DNA of 64,000 nt. Origin: Ectothiorhodospiraceae bacterium. Its GTDB lineage: Bacteria > Pseudomonadota > Gammaproteobacteria > HK1. The stretch spans positions 1-64,000 of the forward strand of contig JACKNM010000011.1 in NCBI GenBank assembly GCA_024234875.1. Direction: 5' to 3'. Shown one piece after another: positions 25,142-34,452 of this stretch. The position numbers and the translations under genes are program-made. The notes under the pieces were generated by a model. It was not told where the DNA came from. It ran no database searches and worked only from the letters and a program-made list of their open reading frames with translations. The first letter of the stretch is position 1. Each line of letters starts with the position of its first letter.

Positions 25142-26985
25142 CCCAGGCTCGGTCCGAGCGTGGTGCCGCGGCCGGCGGTGTCGATCCGGCGGTCGCGGAG
25201 CGGCCCGAGTCGATGCCCCTCGCCCGGCCACGTGCCGTGGTGTTGGCCGGGGGGCCGGGGACCACCGAGTGCCCGCTCGCCAACGTCTATCCGCCGTTGC
25301 TGTTCCCGATGAGCGATGGCAAGCCGTTGCTCCTGCACCAGCTCGGCTTCCTCAAGGCGAGCGGGTTCCGCGAGGTCGCGATCGCACTGTCGGACAAGGT
25401 CGCGCGGCGCGAGCAGATCGAGCGCCTGCTCGAGGAGTTCCAGGATCCGGACTTCCAGATCATCTGGCAGGTCGACCGCGGGAATCGCGGGCCGGCGGGG
25501 GCGCTGAAGGATCTCCAGTGGTTCGTCGACGACGCACCGGTGCTGGTGATGCTCTCCGACGTGTGGCCGGAGGGGCTCGATCTCACCGGGTTGTGGCAGG
25601 CGCATCGTCGCAGCGGCGCGGCGGCGACGGTGGCGCTGCAGGTCGCTCCGCGCAGCCGGGCCGACCTCGAGAACGTCCGCCTCGGTCCCGACGGGCGCCT
25701 CGGCGATTTCTCGATCCTGCACGAGTCGCGCGACAATCGTCGCCCGCACCGACCGGCTGGCGTGTACCTGCTCGAGCCGTCGGCGCTCGATCTGGTCCGC
25801 GCCGAGGGCTACGTCGATCTCCGCGAGCAGCTCTTCCCGCACCTTCGCGAGCACGGCCACGACGTGCGCGGCTACGTGCTCACACATCCACTGGAGCGGG
25901 TCGGCAATCTCACCGCCTACCTCGAGCTCAACCAGCGGCTGCTGCTCGGCGCCGAGGCCCGTGAGCCGACCGCGACCCGCGGCGGGAGCTGGCCGGTGGT
26001 GGTCGGTCAGGACACCGAGGTCGCGCCCTCGGCATTGTTGCTGGGCCCGGTCACCATCGGTGACCGTTGCGTGATCGGCGATCGCGCGGTGATCGTGGGA
26101 CCGACGGTGATCTGCTCCGACAGCCGCGTCGGCGCCGAGTCGCTGGTGCGCGAGAGCATGTTGTGGCCGGGGGCGTGCATCGGTGACGGCGCCTCGCTCG
26201 AGTACGGCCTGATGACCGACGGCTGCGTCCTCGCCGACGAGCAACGCGTTGTGGGCGCGGTGGTCGACGGCGGAGAGGGTCTCGCCGACGGCCTCAATCT
26301 CACGCGCCCGCAGGGAGTCTCCTTCGTCGTGTCGCGGCGCGACGGGCGGCTTCGTGACGGGTCGCTGGCCCAGTTGCGTCGTCGCGCCTACCTGGTTGCC
26401 AAGCGTCTGGTCGACGTGCTGGCTCCGATCATGGCGCTGCCGATTCTGATCCCACTGCTCGCGGTGGTCGCGATCGCGGTACGGCTCGACAGCCCCGGAC
26501 CCGCGTTCTACCGCCAGCGCCGGTGCGGTCGAAACGGGCGCGAGTTCCGGGTCGTCAAGTTCCGCACCATGGTGACCGACGCCGATGCGCGGCACGCGGA
26601 GCTGCGCGCGCGCAGCGACATCGCGGGGCCGATGTTCAAGATGCGCGACGATCCCCGCGTGACCCGCGTCGGCTACTGGCTCCGACGCACCAGCCTCGAC
26701 GAGCTGCCGCAGCTGTGGAACGTGGTGTGCGGCGACATGACGCTGGTCGGACCGCGTCCGCTCGCGATGCACGAGATGGCGTGGTCTCCGCGCTGGCGTG
26801 ACATCCGGCTGCGCGTCAAGCCGGGCCTCACCGGGCTGTGGCAGGTCAGCGGGCGAAGCGAGCTCGGCTTCGACGGCTGGATCGAGTACGACATCGCCTA
26901 CGTGCGAAGCCAGTCGATGTGGGTCGACCTGCGAATTCTGCTCAAGACCTTCAAGGTTCTGCTCACCCGCGCAGGCGCGGTCTGA
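25135..26985 (+). CDS. Fusion: nucleotidyltransferase-like - hexapeptide repeats - polyprenyl-phosphate sugar-1-P transferase
   Basis: 616 aa from GTG 25135. Residues 20-265 have the sugar-nucleotidyltransferase fold, but the signature is eroded: GGPGTTE in place of GGxGTRL, and YPPLLFP where the catalytic Lys is expected, so activity is doubtful. Residues 295-365 are left-handed beta-helix hexapeptide repeats (IGDRCVIGDRAVIVG). Residues 415-616 are a WcaJ/ExoY-type phosphoglycosyl transferase: a membrane helix (LAPIMALPILIPLLAVVAIAV), then YRQRRCGRNG, KFRTM, DELPQLWNV, GDMTLVGPRP and KPGLTGLWQ. That enzyme loads the first sugar phosphate onto undecaprenyl phosphate at the inner membrane, starting repeat-unit assembly. 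A 7-nt overlap with the thioesterase gene ties the polysaccharide locus to the NRPS operon. Confidence 0.9.
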   Translation: MLTQARSERGAAAGGVDPAVAERPESMPLARPRAVVLAGGPGTTECPLANVYPPLLFPMSDGKPLLLHQLGFLKASGFREVAIALSDKVARREQIERLLEEFQDPDFQIIWQVDRGNRGPAGALKDLQWFVDDAPVLVMLSDVWPEGLDLTGLWQAHRRSGAAATVALQVAPRSRADLENVRLGPDGRLGDFSILHESRDNRRPHRPAGVYLLEPSALDLVRAEGYVDLREQLFPHLREHGHDVRGYVLTHPLERVGNLTAYLELNQRLLLGAEAREPTATRGGSWPVVVGQDTEVAPSALLLGPVTIGDRCVIGDRAVIVGPTVICSDSRVGAESLVRESMLWPGACIGDGASLEYGLMTDGCVLADEQRVVGAVVDGGEGLADGLNLTRPQGVSFVVSRRDGRLRDGSLAQLRRRAYLVAKRLVDVLAPIMALPILIPLLAVVAIAVRLDSPGPAFYRQRRCGRNGREFRVVKFRTMVTDADARHAELRARSDIAGPMFKMRDDPRVTRVGYWLRRTSLDELPQLWNVVCGDMTLVGPRPLAMHEMAWSPRWRDIRLRVKPGLTGLWQVSGRSELGFDGWIEYDIAYVRSQSMWVDLRILLKTFKVLLTRAGAV

Positions 26986-27050
26986 CCTGGCGCCCGGAGC
27001 TTCGCGTCAGGGCACGGCGAACGCCCGCGCATCCGGCAACTCCGGAGCCC

Positions 27051-27072
27051 GGCGCACCCTGCGAGGTGCGCC
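27051..27072. terminator. Perfect 8-bp stem-loop between sugar transferase and GH39 genes
   Basis: GGCGCACC pairs with GGTGCGCC around a six-base loop (CTGCGA). It lies in the only sizeable gap (142 bp) at the start of the polysaccharide locus. There is no T tract, so it may be a weak or Rho-assisted terminator, an attenuator or an mRNA end stabiliser. It marks a plausible boundary between the NRPS-linked transcript and the rest of the polysaccharide genes. Confidence 0.4.
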
Positions 27073-27127
27073 CGGCGCGCGGCGCGGGTACGTTGTCACC
27101 CGGACACACGGTGAGGCTGACGGGACC

Positions 27128-29785
27128 ATGATCGCGAATTCGCGTCTTCGGCAGGGTTGGACTGGATTGGTGCTCGCGCTGGGACTGGCGCTGGGGGCAA
27201 CCTCGGGCGCGCTGGCCCAGGATGCGCCCGGCCGCGAGGCGGTCTACGACCTGACCGCCGATGCCAGCGAGGTGCTGGCCCCGGAGGCGGCGGTCTTCGC
27301 ACGCTATCTCGATGGCATTCGGGGCGGCCTCAAGGGCAAGGACGCGTTGACGGTGCGTCTGCGCGAAGCTCTCGGCCAGCCTGGCGCGGCAGAGATCGTC
27401 TACCTCTCGTGGGTCCTGCCGGTCACCTATCCACACCCCCTCCTCACGCCGGTCGGCGCGCTCGTCGAGCGCGGACGCGCTGGACGCCTGGTGGTCTCGG
27501 AGTCCAAGCGCAGTGCCGCGCGCGCGCTCGCGGAGCAGGCCTCGGGGCTCGACAAGCTCAGTGGGGCGGTACACGGCAAGCTCGCCGAGCTGGCGCCCCG
27601 GGTCGATACCTTCGATCCCCTCCACCGCGAGATCGCCGCGCTGTTCGCGTCGCCCGACTACGCGTCGGTGATCACGTTGACCGTCGGCGCGCAGGTGAGC
27701 AAGCAGGGCGCGGAGGAGATGGCGCGACACACCCTGCGATCGATCGTCGCGTTGTTCGACGAGCGTGGTGGGAAGCTGCGGCTCAAGCCGAAGAACGACA
27801 CCAAGAAGATCGCGGCCGCGGCCGCCGACGCGCGGCGCTTGATGCTCGGTGTCGACATCGCCGCCGCACGCGCGCGCGCGGTCGAGGCGGCGGGCGACTT
27901 CGACGATGCGGGCGGCCGCGACTTCGTGACCTGGCTGCGGTCGCGCGCGGCCCTCGCCGCGCTCGTCGTCGGCACCGCCAACACCCCGCTCGACAAGCGT
28001 TTCCTGCAGTCCTCGGGCTTCGGCACCGGGCTGCTCTCGCCGGACCGTGGCGGCTGGGCGGTCAACCCTGGCCGGCAGGCACTGATGGTGGCGAACGTCG
28101 CCTTCCTCGAGCGCGTGCTCGCGCTGCGCGCGGCGCGCGACGCGGTCGAGCGCCAGGCGAGCATCGCGGTGCGGCTGGCCGCCCTCGCGAAGGTGGCGTC
28201 GGCGCAGGGCTGGGATGCCGCGGCCGGTGGCGCGGCGCCGGAGCCGGTCGAGGCGCCGTCCCCGGCGCGCGCATCGCGCGGCGCGCCCGCCGCGGCGCCT
28301 CCGGCGGCGGTCCGGGCGAGCGACGAGAAGCCGATCGAGCTCGCCCTCGACAAGGTGCGCTTCGAGCGCGGGCGAACCTACCTGCTCGAGAGCTCGGCGT
28401 TCTACAACCCGCGCACCGAGACCGGGCGCAACGTCTACACCAACGAGTTCCCGCGTCACTACGCGGCGCGACTGTTCGGTGTCTTCGATCAGCCGGTCCT
28501 GCAATCGCGCGATCGGCGTGACCTCGAGCAGCGCCTGGTGAGCCGTAACCAGTGGATCGCGGGCCTCGGCGAGACCCACGAGAAGATCCTCATCTACGTC
28601 ACCGCGACACCACGTTGGCTGAGCAGCAACAAGAACGACAAGGTGCGAAGCGGCGTTCCGCTCTACACCATGTACCCGCCGTCGGACTATCGCGAATGGC
28701 GGGATCTGGTCCGGCGCACCGTCGAGGTGGGGCGGACGACTGGCGCGCGCGAGCGCTACTACGAGGTGTGGAACGAGCCCGAGACGTTCTGGGCGGCGGG
28801 TAACGACGCCTATCTCGAGCTCTACGAGCAGACCGCGCGGGCGATTCGCGAGGCGGATCCGCAGGCCAAGATCGGTGGCGCGGCGATCAACGGCTGGGAG
28901 CGAGTGGCCGGCGGCGAGAAGGGTGGCACGCCACTCAACATCGCGCTGCTGCGCCACGCCGCGCGCACCGGCGCGCCGCTCGACTTCGTCTCCTGGCACC
29001 ATTTCAGTCGCCCGGTGGGCGACCTGGCGAAGGCCCGCGACGCCTATCTGGCGGAAGCGGCGAAGGTCGGAATCAAGTCCATCGAGCTGGTGGTCTCGGA
29101 ATGGAGCCCGGCCGGCAAGAACACCGATCTCGAGGCCGTCTCCTTCGCCGAGACCATGCTCGGTCTCTACGACGCTGGGGTGAGCTTCCACACTGTCGCG
29201 GCCTGGGAGGAGTTCGCCTCCGTGCCGCGGCCGGGGCAGCCGGGCGGCTGGGGGATGATCACCCAGCAAGGGACGCGCAAGCCCATGTTCCACGTCCATG
29301 CCTTCTTCGACCGGGTCGGTCGCGGCTCGCTCGGTGTGGCGCGTCTGCCCGACGACGATCCCAAGGTCCGCGGCCTGGTGTCGTCACGCGGTGACGGGGT
29401 CTACGATCTCATCGCCTGGGAGTTCGGATACGAGCCGCCGATGCGCGCGGCGCTCGAGGTGCTCGCGCGTCGAGGGTTGAAGGAGGCCGACTTCAAGCCC
29501 TACGTGTCGCAGAGCCTGCTGGAGCAGGCGATCGTCGAGGCGAAGCCGCTCGACCGGCGCCACGCGGACGCCTTCGAGGCCGCCCGTGAGGCGTACCGGG
29601 CGCGCGCGGGGGAGCGCAACGTGATCGCGCTACGCTTTCCCGGGACGCGGGGGGTCGAGATCCTCGAGCACGAGGTGGTGGGTCCCTCCGGTCTGGTCAA
29701 GCGCACCGTCACCGGCGCCGGCGACCGACTGGTCGCCGAGGTCAGCCCCAACGAGGTGGTCCGGGTGCGCTTCCGTGCACGTTGA
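27128..29785 (+). CDS. Secreted GH39-like glycoside hydrolase
   Basis: 885 aa from ATG 27128; the frame is open further upstream but only this start gives a signal peptide (basic start, LVLALGLALGATSGALA, cleavage near AQDA). Residues 30-400 match no family I recognise and are Ala/Arg-rich and helical. Residues 430-760 are a clan-A TIM barrel like family GH39: general acid/base Glu 550 in EVWNEPE and nucleophile Glu 658 in VVSEWSP, with HHFSRP between. A beta-sandwich tail follows (about 790-885). In Pseudomonas Psl and similar loci a GH39 enzyme (PslG) clips the exopolysaccharide in the periplasm; the same role is likely here. Its stop overlaps the next gene's possible TTG start (TTGA). Confidence 0.8.
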   Translation: MIANSRLRQGWTGLVLALGLALGATSGALAQDAPGREAVYDLTADASEVLAPEAAVFARYLDGIRGGLKGKDALTVRLREALGQPGAAEIVYLSWVLPVTYPHPLLTPVGALVERGRAGRLVVSESKRSAARALAEQASGLDKLSGAVHGKLAELAPRVDTFDPLHREIAALFASPDYASVITLTVGAQVSKQGAEEMARHTLRSIVALFDERGGKLRLKPKNDTKKIAAAAADARRLMLGVDIAAARARAVEAAGDFDDAGGRDFVTWLRSRAALAALVVGTANTPLDKRFLQSSGFGTGLLSPDRGGWAVNPGRQALMVANVAFLERVLALRAARDAVERQASIAVRLAALAKVASAQGWDAAAGGAAPEPVEAPSPARASRGAPAAAPPAAVRASDEKPIELALDKVRFERGRTYLLESSAFYNPRTETGRNVYTNEFPRHYAARLFGVFDQPVLQSRDRRDLEQRLVSRNQWIAGLGETHEKILIYVTATPRWLSSNKNDKVRSGVPLYTMYPPSDYREWRDLVRRTVEVGRTTGARERYYEVWNEPETFWAAGNDAYLELYEQTARAIREADPQAKIGGAAINGWERVAGGEKGGTPLNIALLRHAARTGAPLDFVSWHHFSRPVGDLAKARDAYLAEAAKVGIKSIELVVSEWSPAGKNTDLEAVSFAETMLGLYDAGVSFHTVAAWEEFASVPRPGQPGGWGMITQQGTRKPMFHVHAFFDRVGRGSLGVARLPDDDPKVRGLVSSRGDGVYDLIAWEFGYEPPMRAALEVLARRGLKEADFKPYVSQSLLEQAIVEAKPLDRRHADAFEAAREAYRARAGERNVIALRFPGTRGVEILEHEVVGPSGLVKRTVTGAGDRLVAEVSPNEVVRVRFRAR

Positions 29786-31230
29786 TTCGGCTGGCTGAGA
29801 TGTCCGCGTGCGCCGACGACGAGGTGGGCAGCGCATCCACGCCGCAAGCCGACGGCGGCGGGCGGCGTCTGCAGTCGGTGGTGATCGTGACCAACGCCGA
29901 TTTCGATCAGCGCGCCAACGACCGCGACCGCCTCCCTTACTACCGCCCGCCGGGCGGTCGGCTCGCGCTCGTCTACAAGACCGTGAATCACTCCGGTCGC
30001 TGGCTCGACATGCTGCGCGACGCGGTCACGCTGCGGGTGCGCGAGCGTGAGGCGTCGGGCATCCGCCTGATCGCGGTCGATCCGCCGTTCAACTACCGGG
30101 GTGGCATTCGGTTCAACGCCGAGGCCGGCGCGACGACCGGGACCACCGCTGGCGGACGCCTGCGCCTCGCGGTGATCCGTGTGCTCGCGCCGCTGTCGGT
30201 GTTGCGTGACGTGTTCCTCAGCCCGGCGCTCGCCTGGGTGGGGATGCGGCGTCTGCGCGGGCGCTGGGACGTCTGCATCGGCGTCGGTCCCTGGGGCTCG
30301 CTGGCGGGCATCGTCCTGCGCCTGCTCGGGCGCGCGAGGATCCTGGTCTACCGGGATCGGGACTACGAGCCGGGGCTGGTGCCGGATCGCCTCCGGCGCG
30401 CCTACACCGCGTGGCTCGAGCGCGTTCTGGTCCGGCGCGCCGACGTCGTCATCTCCTCGGGGCGTCTGCTCGCGGAGCTGCGGCGCGCGCAGGGCGCACG
30501 GGCCGTCCACGTGGTCCCGAACGGGGTGGAGTGGACACGGTTCGCGCCCGCCCGCGCGCGAACCGAGCGGCCTGGGCCGGTGGTGGTCTACGTCGGATTG
30601 CTGGTGCCGTGGAGCGGGCTGGAGCTCGCCATCGACGCGCTCGCCGAGATCCGCGCCCGGGTGCCTGGCGCCACGCTTCGTGTGATCGGCTCCGGTCCGC
30701 CGGCCTACGAGGCGCGGCTGCGCGCGCACATCGCCCGACTCGGGCTCGACGACGCGGTCGAGCTCGAGGGCACGCGCGCGCCGGACGAGATCCCCGCGCT
30801 GCTCGCCGGTGCCCGCGTGGCGCTCGCCAACTCCGAGCCGATCGAGTACCGGCGCTACGCATGTCCCTTGAAGATCGCCGAGTACATGGCAGCCGGGGTG
30901 CCGGTGGTCGTCACCGCCGGCACCGAGGCCGAGGCGATGGTCGAGCATCACGGCGCGGGCCTCGCGGTGCCCTACGAGTCGGCCGCGCTGCGCGAGGCGC
31001 TGGAGGCGCTGCTGGTCGACGACGCGCTCCACGCGCGGCTCTCCGCGGCGGGCGTGCGCGCCAGCGCGGACCTGACCTGGGAGGGCCTGATCGCGCGCGA
31101 GCTCGAGCTCGCGCAGCAGTGCCTCGGGGGCCACGCCGAGCCCGGGGACGGTGCGGACGTGGCGCGGCCACCGGTGGTGAACGAGCCGTCGGCCGACGAC
31201 CCGGCGCTCCCGCATTCGGGGACGCGCTGA
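29782..31230 (+). CDS. Glycosyltransferase, GT4-like (GT-B fold)
   Basis: 482 aa if started at TTG 29782 (stop overlap TTGA); ATG 29800 gives 476 aa and is equally plausible. N-terminal Rossmann domain begins VVIVTNADFDQRANDR; the C-terminal half has the retaining GT4 layout: VVPNGVEWTRF, VVYVGLLVPWSG, IGSGPP, and a donor-binding stretch CPLKIAEYMAAGVPVV (the usual E-x7-E is EYRRYACPLKIAE). It should add one sugar to the lipid-linked repeat unit on the cytoplasmic face. Substrate unknown. It is followed after 3 nt by the deacetylase gene. Confidence 0.85.
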   Translation: MIRLAEMSACADDEVGSASTPQADGGGRRLQSVVIVTNADFDQRANDRDRLPYYRPPGGRLALVYKTVNHSGRWLDMLRDAVTLRVREREASGIRLIAVDPPFNYRGGIRFNAEAGATTGTTAGGRLRLAVIRVLAPLSVLRDVFLSPALAWVGMRRLRGRWDVCIGVGPWGSLAGIVLRLLGRARILVYRDRDYEPGLVPDRLRRAYTAWLERVLVRRADVVISSGRLLAELRRAQGARAVHVVPNGVEWTRFAPARARTERPGPVVVYVGLLVPWSGLELAIDALAEIRARVPGATLRVIGSGPPAYEARLRAHIARLGLDDAVELEGTRAPDEIPALLAGARVALANSEPIEYRRYACPLKIAEYMAAGVPVVVTAGTEAEAMVEHHGAGLAVPYESAALREALEALLVDDALHARLSAAGVRASADLTWEGLIARELELAQQCLGGHAEPGDGADVARPPVVNEPSADDPALPHSGTR

Positions 31231-31233
31231 GCC

Positions 31234-32229
31234 ATGCTGCGTGGACTGCCGGCCCGGACCCTGCCGCAACGCGTGGTGCGCGCGGCCACCCGGCCGCTGC
31301 GGGTGTTGCGCCGGCGCTGGGTCGCCGGTGGCGCGATCCTCACCTACCATCGGGTGGCCGAGCCGGGGTCGAGCCCGTTCGGTCTGAGCGTCTCTCCGAA
31401 CCACTTCGAGGCGCACCTCGCCTACCTCTCGACCCGTTGCCGGGTGATGCCGCTGCTGGAGATGGCGCGTCGGCTGGCGTGCGATGACCTGCCGCCGCGC
31501 TCGGTCGCGGTCACCTTCGACGACGGCTATGTCGACAACCTCCGCAATGCCCGCCCGCTGCTCGAGCGCTACGAGGTGCCGGGCACGGTGTTCGTCGCCA
31601 CCGGCTACATCGGCGGCGAGCGGGCGTTCTGGTGGGACGAGCTGGCGACCCTGATGCTCGAGGGGGCGGTTCCCGCGGAGCTCGCGCTGCCGCTCGGCGA
31701 CGGCACACGGCGATGGCCGACCGACACGCCACCGGCGCGACGAGCCGCGATGTGGGCGGTCCACGGCATCCTGCGCGATCTGGCGCCGACCGCGCGCGAG
31801 TCGACGCTCGATGCACTGCGGCGCTGGGCCGGGCACGCGCCGCGGGTCGACGACGCCAGTCGCGCGATGACGGCTGACGAGCTGCGCGTGCTGGTGCGCG
31901 ACGACCTCGTCGACGTCGGCGGCCACACCGTCGCCCACGCCGCGCTCTCCGCGCTCGATGCCGACGCGCGCGCGGTGGAGATCGCCGCCCCGCGCGAGGT
32001 CCTCGGCAGGCTCCTCGCGCGGCCGATCGAGGCGCACGCCCATCCCTACGGCATCGACACCGACGACGCCGCCGAGCTCGCGGTCCGCGCCGGATACAGC
32101 GCCGCCTGCGCCGGAGGCATCGGCAGCGTGGAGGCCGGTGACGATCCGATGCGGCTGCCTCGATTCACCGTCCACGACTGCGACGCCGGCACCTTCCGCC
32201 GAGTCGTCGAGCACCATCTGGTCGACTGA
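31234..32229 (+). CDS. Polysaccharide deacetylase (NodB/CE4)
   Basis: 331 aa from ATG 31234. The carbohydrate esterase 4 motifs are all present: TFDDGY with the catalytic/metal Asp pair near residues 95-96, the metal-binding HTVAH, and AHPYG for motif 3. Early TYHRVAEP and NHFEAHLAYL are typical of the branch found in exopolysaccharide loci. It removes N-acetyl groups from amino sugars, or acts on a lipid-linked intermediate. No clear signal peptide, so the enzyme may act in the cytoplasm or remain at the membrane through its basic N-terminus. Its TGA overlaps the next ATG. Confidence 0.88.
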   Translation: MLRGLPARTLPQRVVRAATRPLRVLRRRWVAGGAILTYHRVAEPGSSPFGLSVSPNHFEAHLAYLSTRCRVMPLLEMARRLACDDLPPRSVAVTFDDGYVDNLRNARPLLERYEVPGTVFVATGYIGGERAFWWDELATLMLEGAVPAELALPLGDGTRRWPTDTPPARRAAMWAVHGILRDLAPTARESTLDALRRWAGHAPRVDDASRAMTADELRVLVRDDLVDVGGHTVAHAALSALDADARAVEIAAPREVLGRLLARPIEAHAHPYGIDTDDAAELAVRAGYSAACAGGIGSVEAGDDPMRLPRFTVHDCDAGTFRRVVEHHLVD

Positions 32230-33587
32230 TGCGGATCCTGATGCTCCAGGACTCCTACCCCCCCTACGTCGGTGGTTGCGCGCGCGCCTGCGAGGCGATG
32301 TCCGCCGGACTGGCGGCCCGGGGGAACCGTGTGCACGTGCTGACCACCGAGCTCGGGCGCGGGGCGTCGACGCCGGGGGTCACGGTGCACGCCACGCTCG
32401 AGTCGACGCCGGCCCGCCCGCTGCATCGCCGCCTGCTCGCCGCCGGCCGGCGGCGCCGCCGCAATCTGGCCGCGCTGGCGGCGGCGGTGGCCGAGGCCCG
32501 GCCGGACGTGGTGGTGGTCTGGAACCTGTGGCGGGTCTCCGATGCGGTGCTGCATGCGGTCCATCGACTCGGCCTTCCGGTCGTGTACTACCTGCACGAC
32601 GACTGGCTGACGCTCGACCGCCGCGCGCGCTGGGACATCCTGTGGTCACGCGAGGCGGCGCGAGCGGATCTGCGTCTTCTGAAGCGCGCGCTGCGGGCCC
32701 TCGGCGTCGAGGCGCTGCTCGAGCGATGCCTCGCCCGCTGGTTCGCCGGCGCGCCGAGGCCCCCGCGCGCGCAGTCGCTGGTGTTCGTGAGCGCGAGCTG
32801 TCGCGACGAGCACCGGGCTCGCGGCTGGGAGACCGACGGCGCGGCGATCGTCGGCAACGGCATCGACATGACGCGCTTTCGGCCGGCCGACCGTTCCCGT
32901 GCCGCGGGCGGCACGACGCGAATCCTGTTCGCGGGCCGCATCGAGCCACTGAAGGGCGTCGAGGTGCTGGTGCGCGCGCTCGCCACCCTGGGCGATCGGG
33001 CGTGGGTGCTCGACCTGGTCGGCCCGGTGGTGTGGGCGCCGTACCGTGCCGAGCTCGAGGCGCTGATCGCGCGCGAGGGGCTCGGCGGGCGCGTGCGCCT
33101 GCCCGGCGCCCTGGACGCCGAGGACATGGCTGCCTGCTACCTCGATCACGATCTGCTCGTCTTCCCCTCGACCGGGACCGAGCGCCTGCCGCTGGTGGTC
33201 ATCGAGGCGATGGCGTGCGCGCTGCCGGTGGTCTCGACGTTGACCGGTGGCCACGCCGAGTTCCTGGAGCACGAGCGTAACTGCCTGGTCGTGCGCCCGG
33301 GAGACGTCGACGATCTGGCGGCGGCGCTGGCACGGATGATCGGCGACGCAGGCCTTCGCGCGTGCCTCGGGGATGCCGGGGCGGCCGACGTGCGTGCGCG
33401 CTTCGACGCGCCCGCGGTACACGCGCAGATGGAGCGTCTGCTCGCCGCGCAGGTCGTCGACGGCAACGCGCCCGCTCGCGTCGTCACCGCGGCGGCTGGA
33501 ACCACTGGCGCGGCGTCGTCGCGGGCCGGCGACGATCGCACGCCACCCGCGGCGGTCGCGCCCCCCGGTAACGAAATCGGAGCCTGA
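32229..33587 (+). CDS. Glycosyltransferase, GT4 family
   Basis: 452 aa, ATG overlapping the deacetylase stop (TGATG). Classical GT4: N-terminal MLQDSYPPYVGGCARACEAM acceptor loop, YYLHDDW, then the C-terminal domain with GNGIDMTRF, ILFAGRIEPLKGVEVLV and the donor motif STGTERLPLVVIEAMACALPVV (E-x7-E). The N-terminal PPYVGG loop is typical of enzymes adding a hexose to a growing lipid-linked chain. The last 45 residues are a low-complexity Ala/Thr/Arg tail. Confidence 0.9.
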   Translation: MRILMLQDSYPPYVGGCARACEAMSAGLAARGNRVHVLTTELGRGASTPGVTVHATLESTPARPLHRRLLAAGRRRRRNLAALAAAVAEARPDVVVVWNLWRVSDAVLHAVHRLGLPVVYYLHDDWLTLDRRARWDILWSREAARADLRLLKRALRALGVEALLERCLARWFAGAPRPPRAQSLVFVSASCRDEHRARGWETDGAAIVGNGIDMTRFRPADRSRAAGGTTRILFAGRIEPLKGVEVLVRALATLGDRAWVLDLVGPVVWAPYRAELEALIAREGLGGRVRLPGALDAEDMAACYLDHDLLVFPSTGTERLPLVVIEAMACALPVVSTLTGGHAEFLEHERNCLVVRPGDVDDLAAALARMIGDAGLRACLGDAGAADVRARFDAPAVHAQMERLLAAQVVDGNAPARVVTAAAGTTGAASSRAGDDRTPPAAVAPPGNEIGA

Positions 33588-33594
33588 GCACGAG

Positions 33595-34446
33595 ATGAGC
33601 ATCGGCCGCATCGTCAATCGACTTCTTCGTCCGCTCGGGCTGCAGGTCAGCCGGCGTAGCGGTGACAACGACTACGACTCGTACATGACCACGCCGCACC
33701 TGGCGCGTCGTCTGCGCGAGGAGGTCGGCGACGTCACGCACCGGGCCCTGACCTCGGTCGACGCGTTCCCGGTTCCCGATCGCGCCGGCGTGCAGGCGCT
33801 GGTCGATGCCTTCTTCGAGCTCTACCCGTCGCGGCCGGTGGCCAAGAACTTCAACGGCTCCGGCTTCGACAACTGCCTGTGGCTGTACCTGGTGGCGCGC
33901 TGCATCGAGCCCGAGCTGGTGGTCGAGAGCGGGGTGCAGCGCGGGCAGACCACCTGGGTGTTGCGCCAGGCCTGCCCGGACGCCGAGTTCCACTGCTTCG
34001 ACATCAACCTGTCGCGGCTGGTCTACCGCGATCCGCGCGCGACCTACGTCGAGCGCGACTGGGAGACGCGTCCGTTCGAGGGCGTCGACGGCGCGCGCAG
34101 CCTCGGCTTCTTCGACGATCACCAGAACCAGGCGAAGCGCGTCCGACAGGCCCACGACCGCGGCTTTCGGCATCTGTTGTTCGACGACACCGTGCCGGTG
34201 CACAAGATCTACGCCGACGGCGAGCCGCCGCTGCCCACGGTGTCGATGCTGCTCGACCCGTTGGCGGTGGTCGGCGAGACCTACGAGTGGGTCTGCCACG
34301 GCACCGCCCACCGCTACCACTACACCGAGGCCGACACCCATGGCGCGCGCGCGCTGATCCGTGATCTCGTCGCCTTCCCGGACACCTCGCACATCACCCG
34401 GCACGGGCGCAGCTCCTTCCCGACCTACGTGCGCCTGGTGGACTAG
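33595..34446 (+). CDS. Rossmann-fold SAM methyltransferase-like protein
   Basis: 283 aa from ATG 33595. Residues 95-125 hold the cofactor strand-loop-helix (ELVVESGVQRGQTTWVLRQ) followed by an acidic strand end (FHCFDINL); FRHLLFDDTVPVHKIYADG is a likely metal/substrate loop. The pattern fits the class I methyltransferase / cephalosporin-hydroxylase-like group often seen in capsule and LPS loci. Role: perhaps O-methylation of a sugar; the acceptor cannot be read from the sequence. It lies between a glycosyltransferase and a sulfotransferase, 7 nt from each. Confidence 0.65.
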   Translation: MSIGRIVNRLLRPLGLQVSRRSGDNDYDSYMTTPHLARRLREEVGDVTHRALTSVDAFPVPDRAGVQALVDAFFELYPSRPVAKNFNGSGFDNCLWLYLVARCIEPELVVESGVQRGQTTWVLRQACPDAEFHCFDINLSRLVYRDPRATYVERDWETRPFEGVDGARSLGFFDDHQNQAKRVRQAHDRGFRHLLFDDTVPVHKIYADGEPPLPTVSMLLDPLAVVGETYEWVCHGTAHRYHYTEADTHGARALIRDLVAFPDTSHITRHGRSSFPTYVRLVD

Positions 34447-34452
34447 AGCCTC

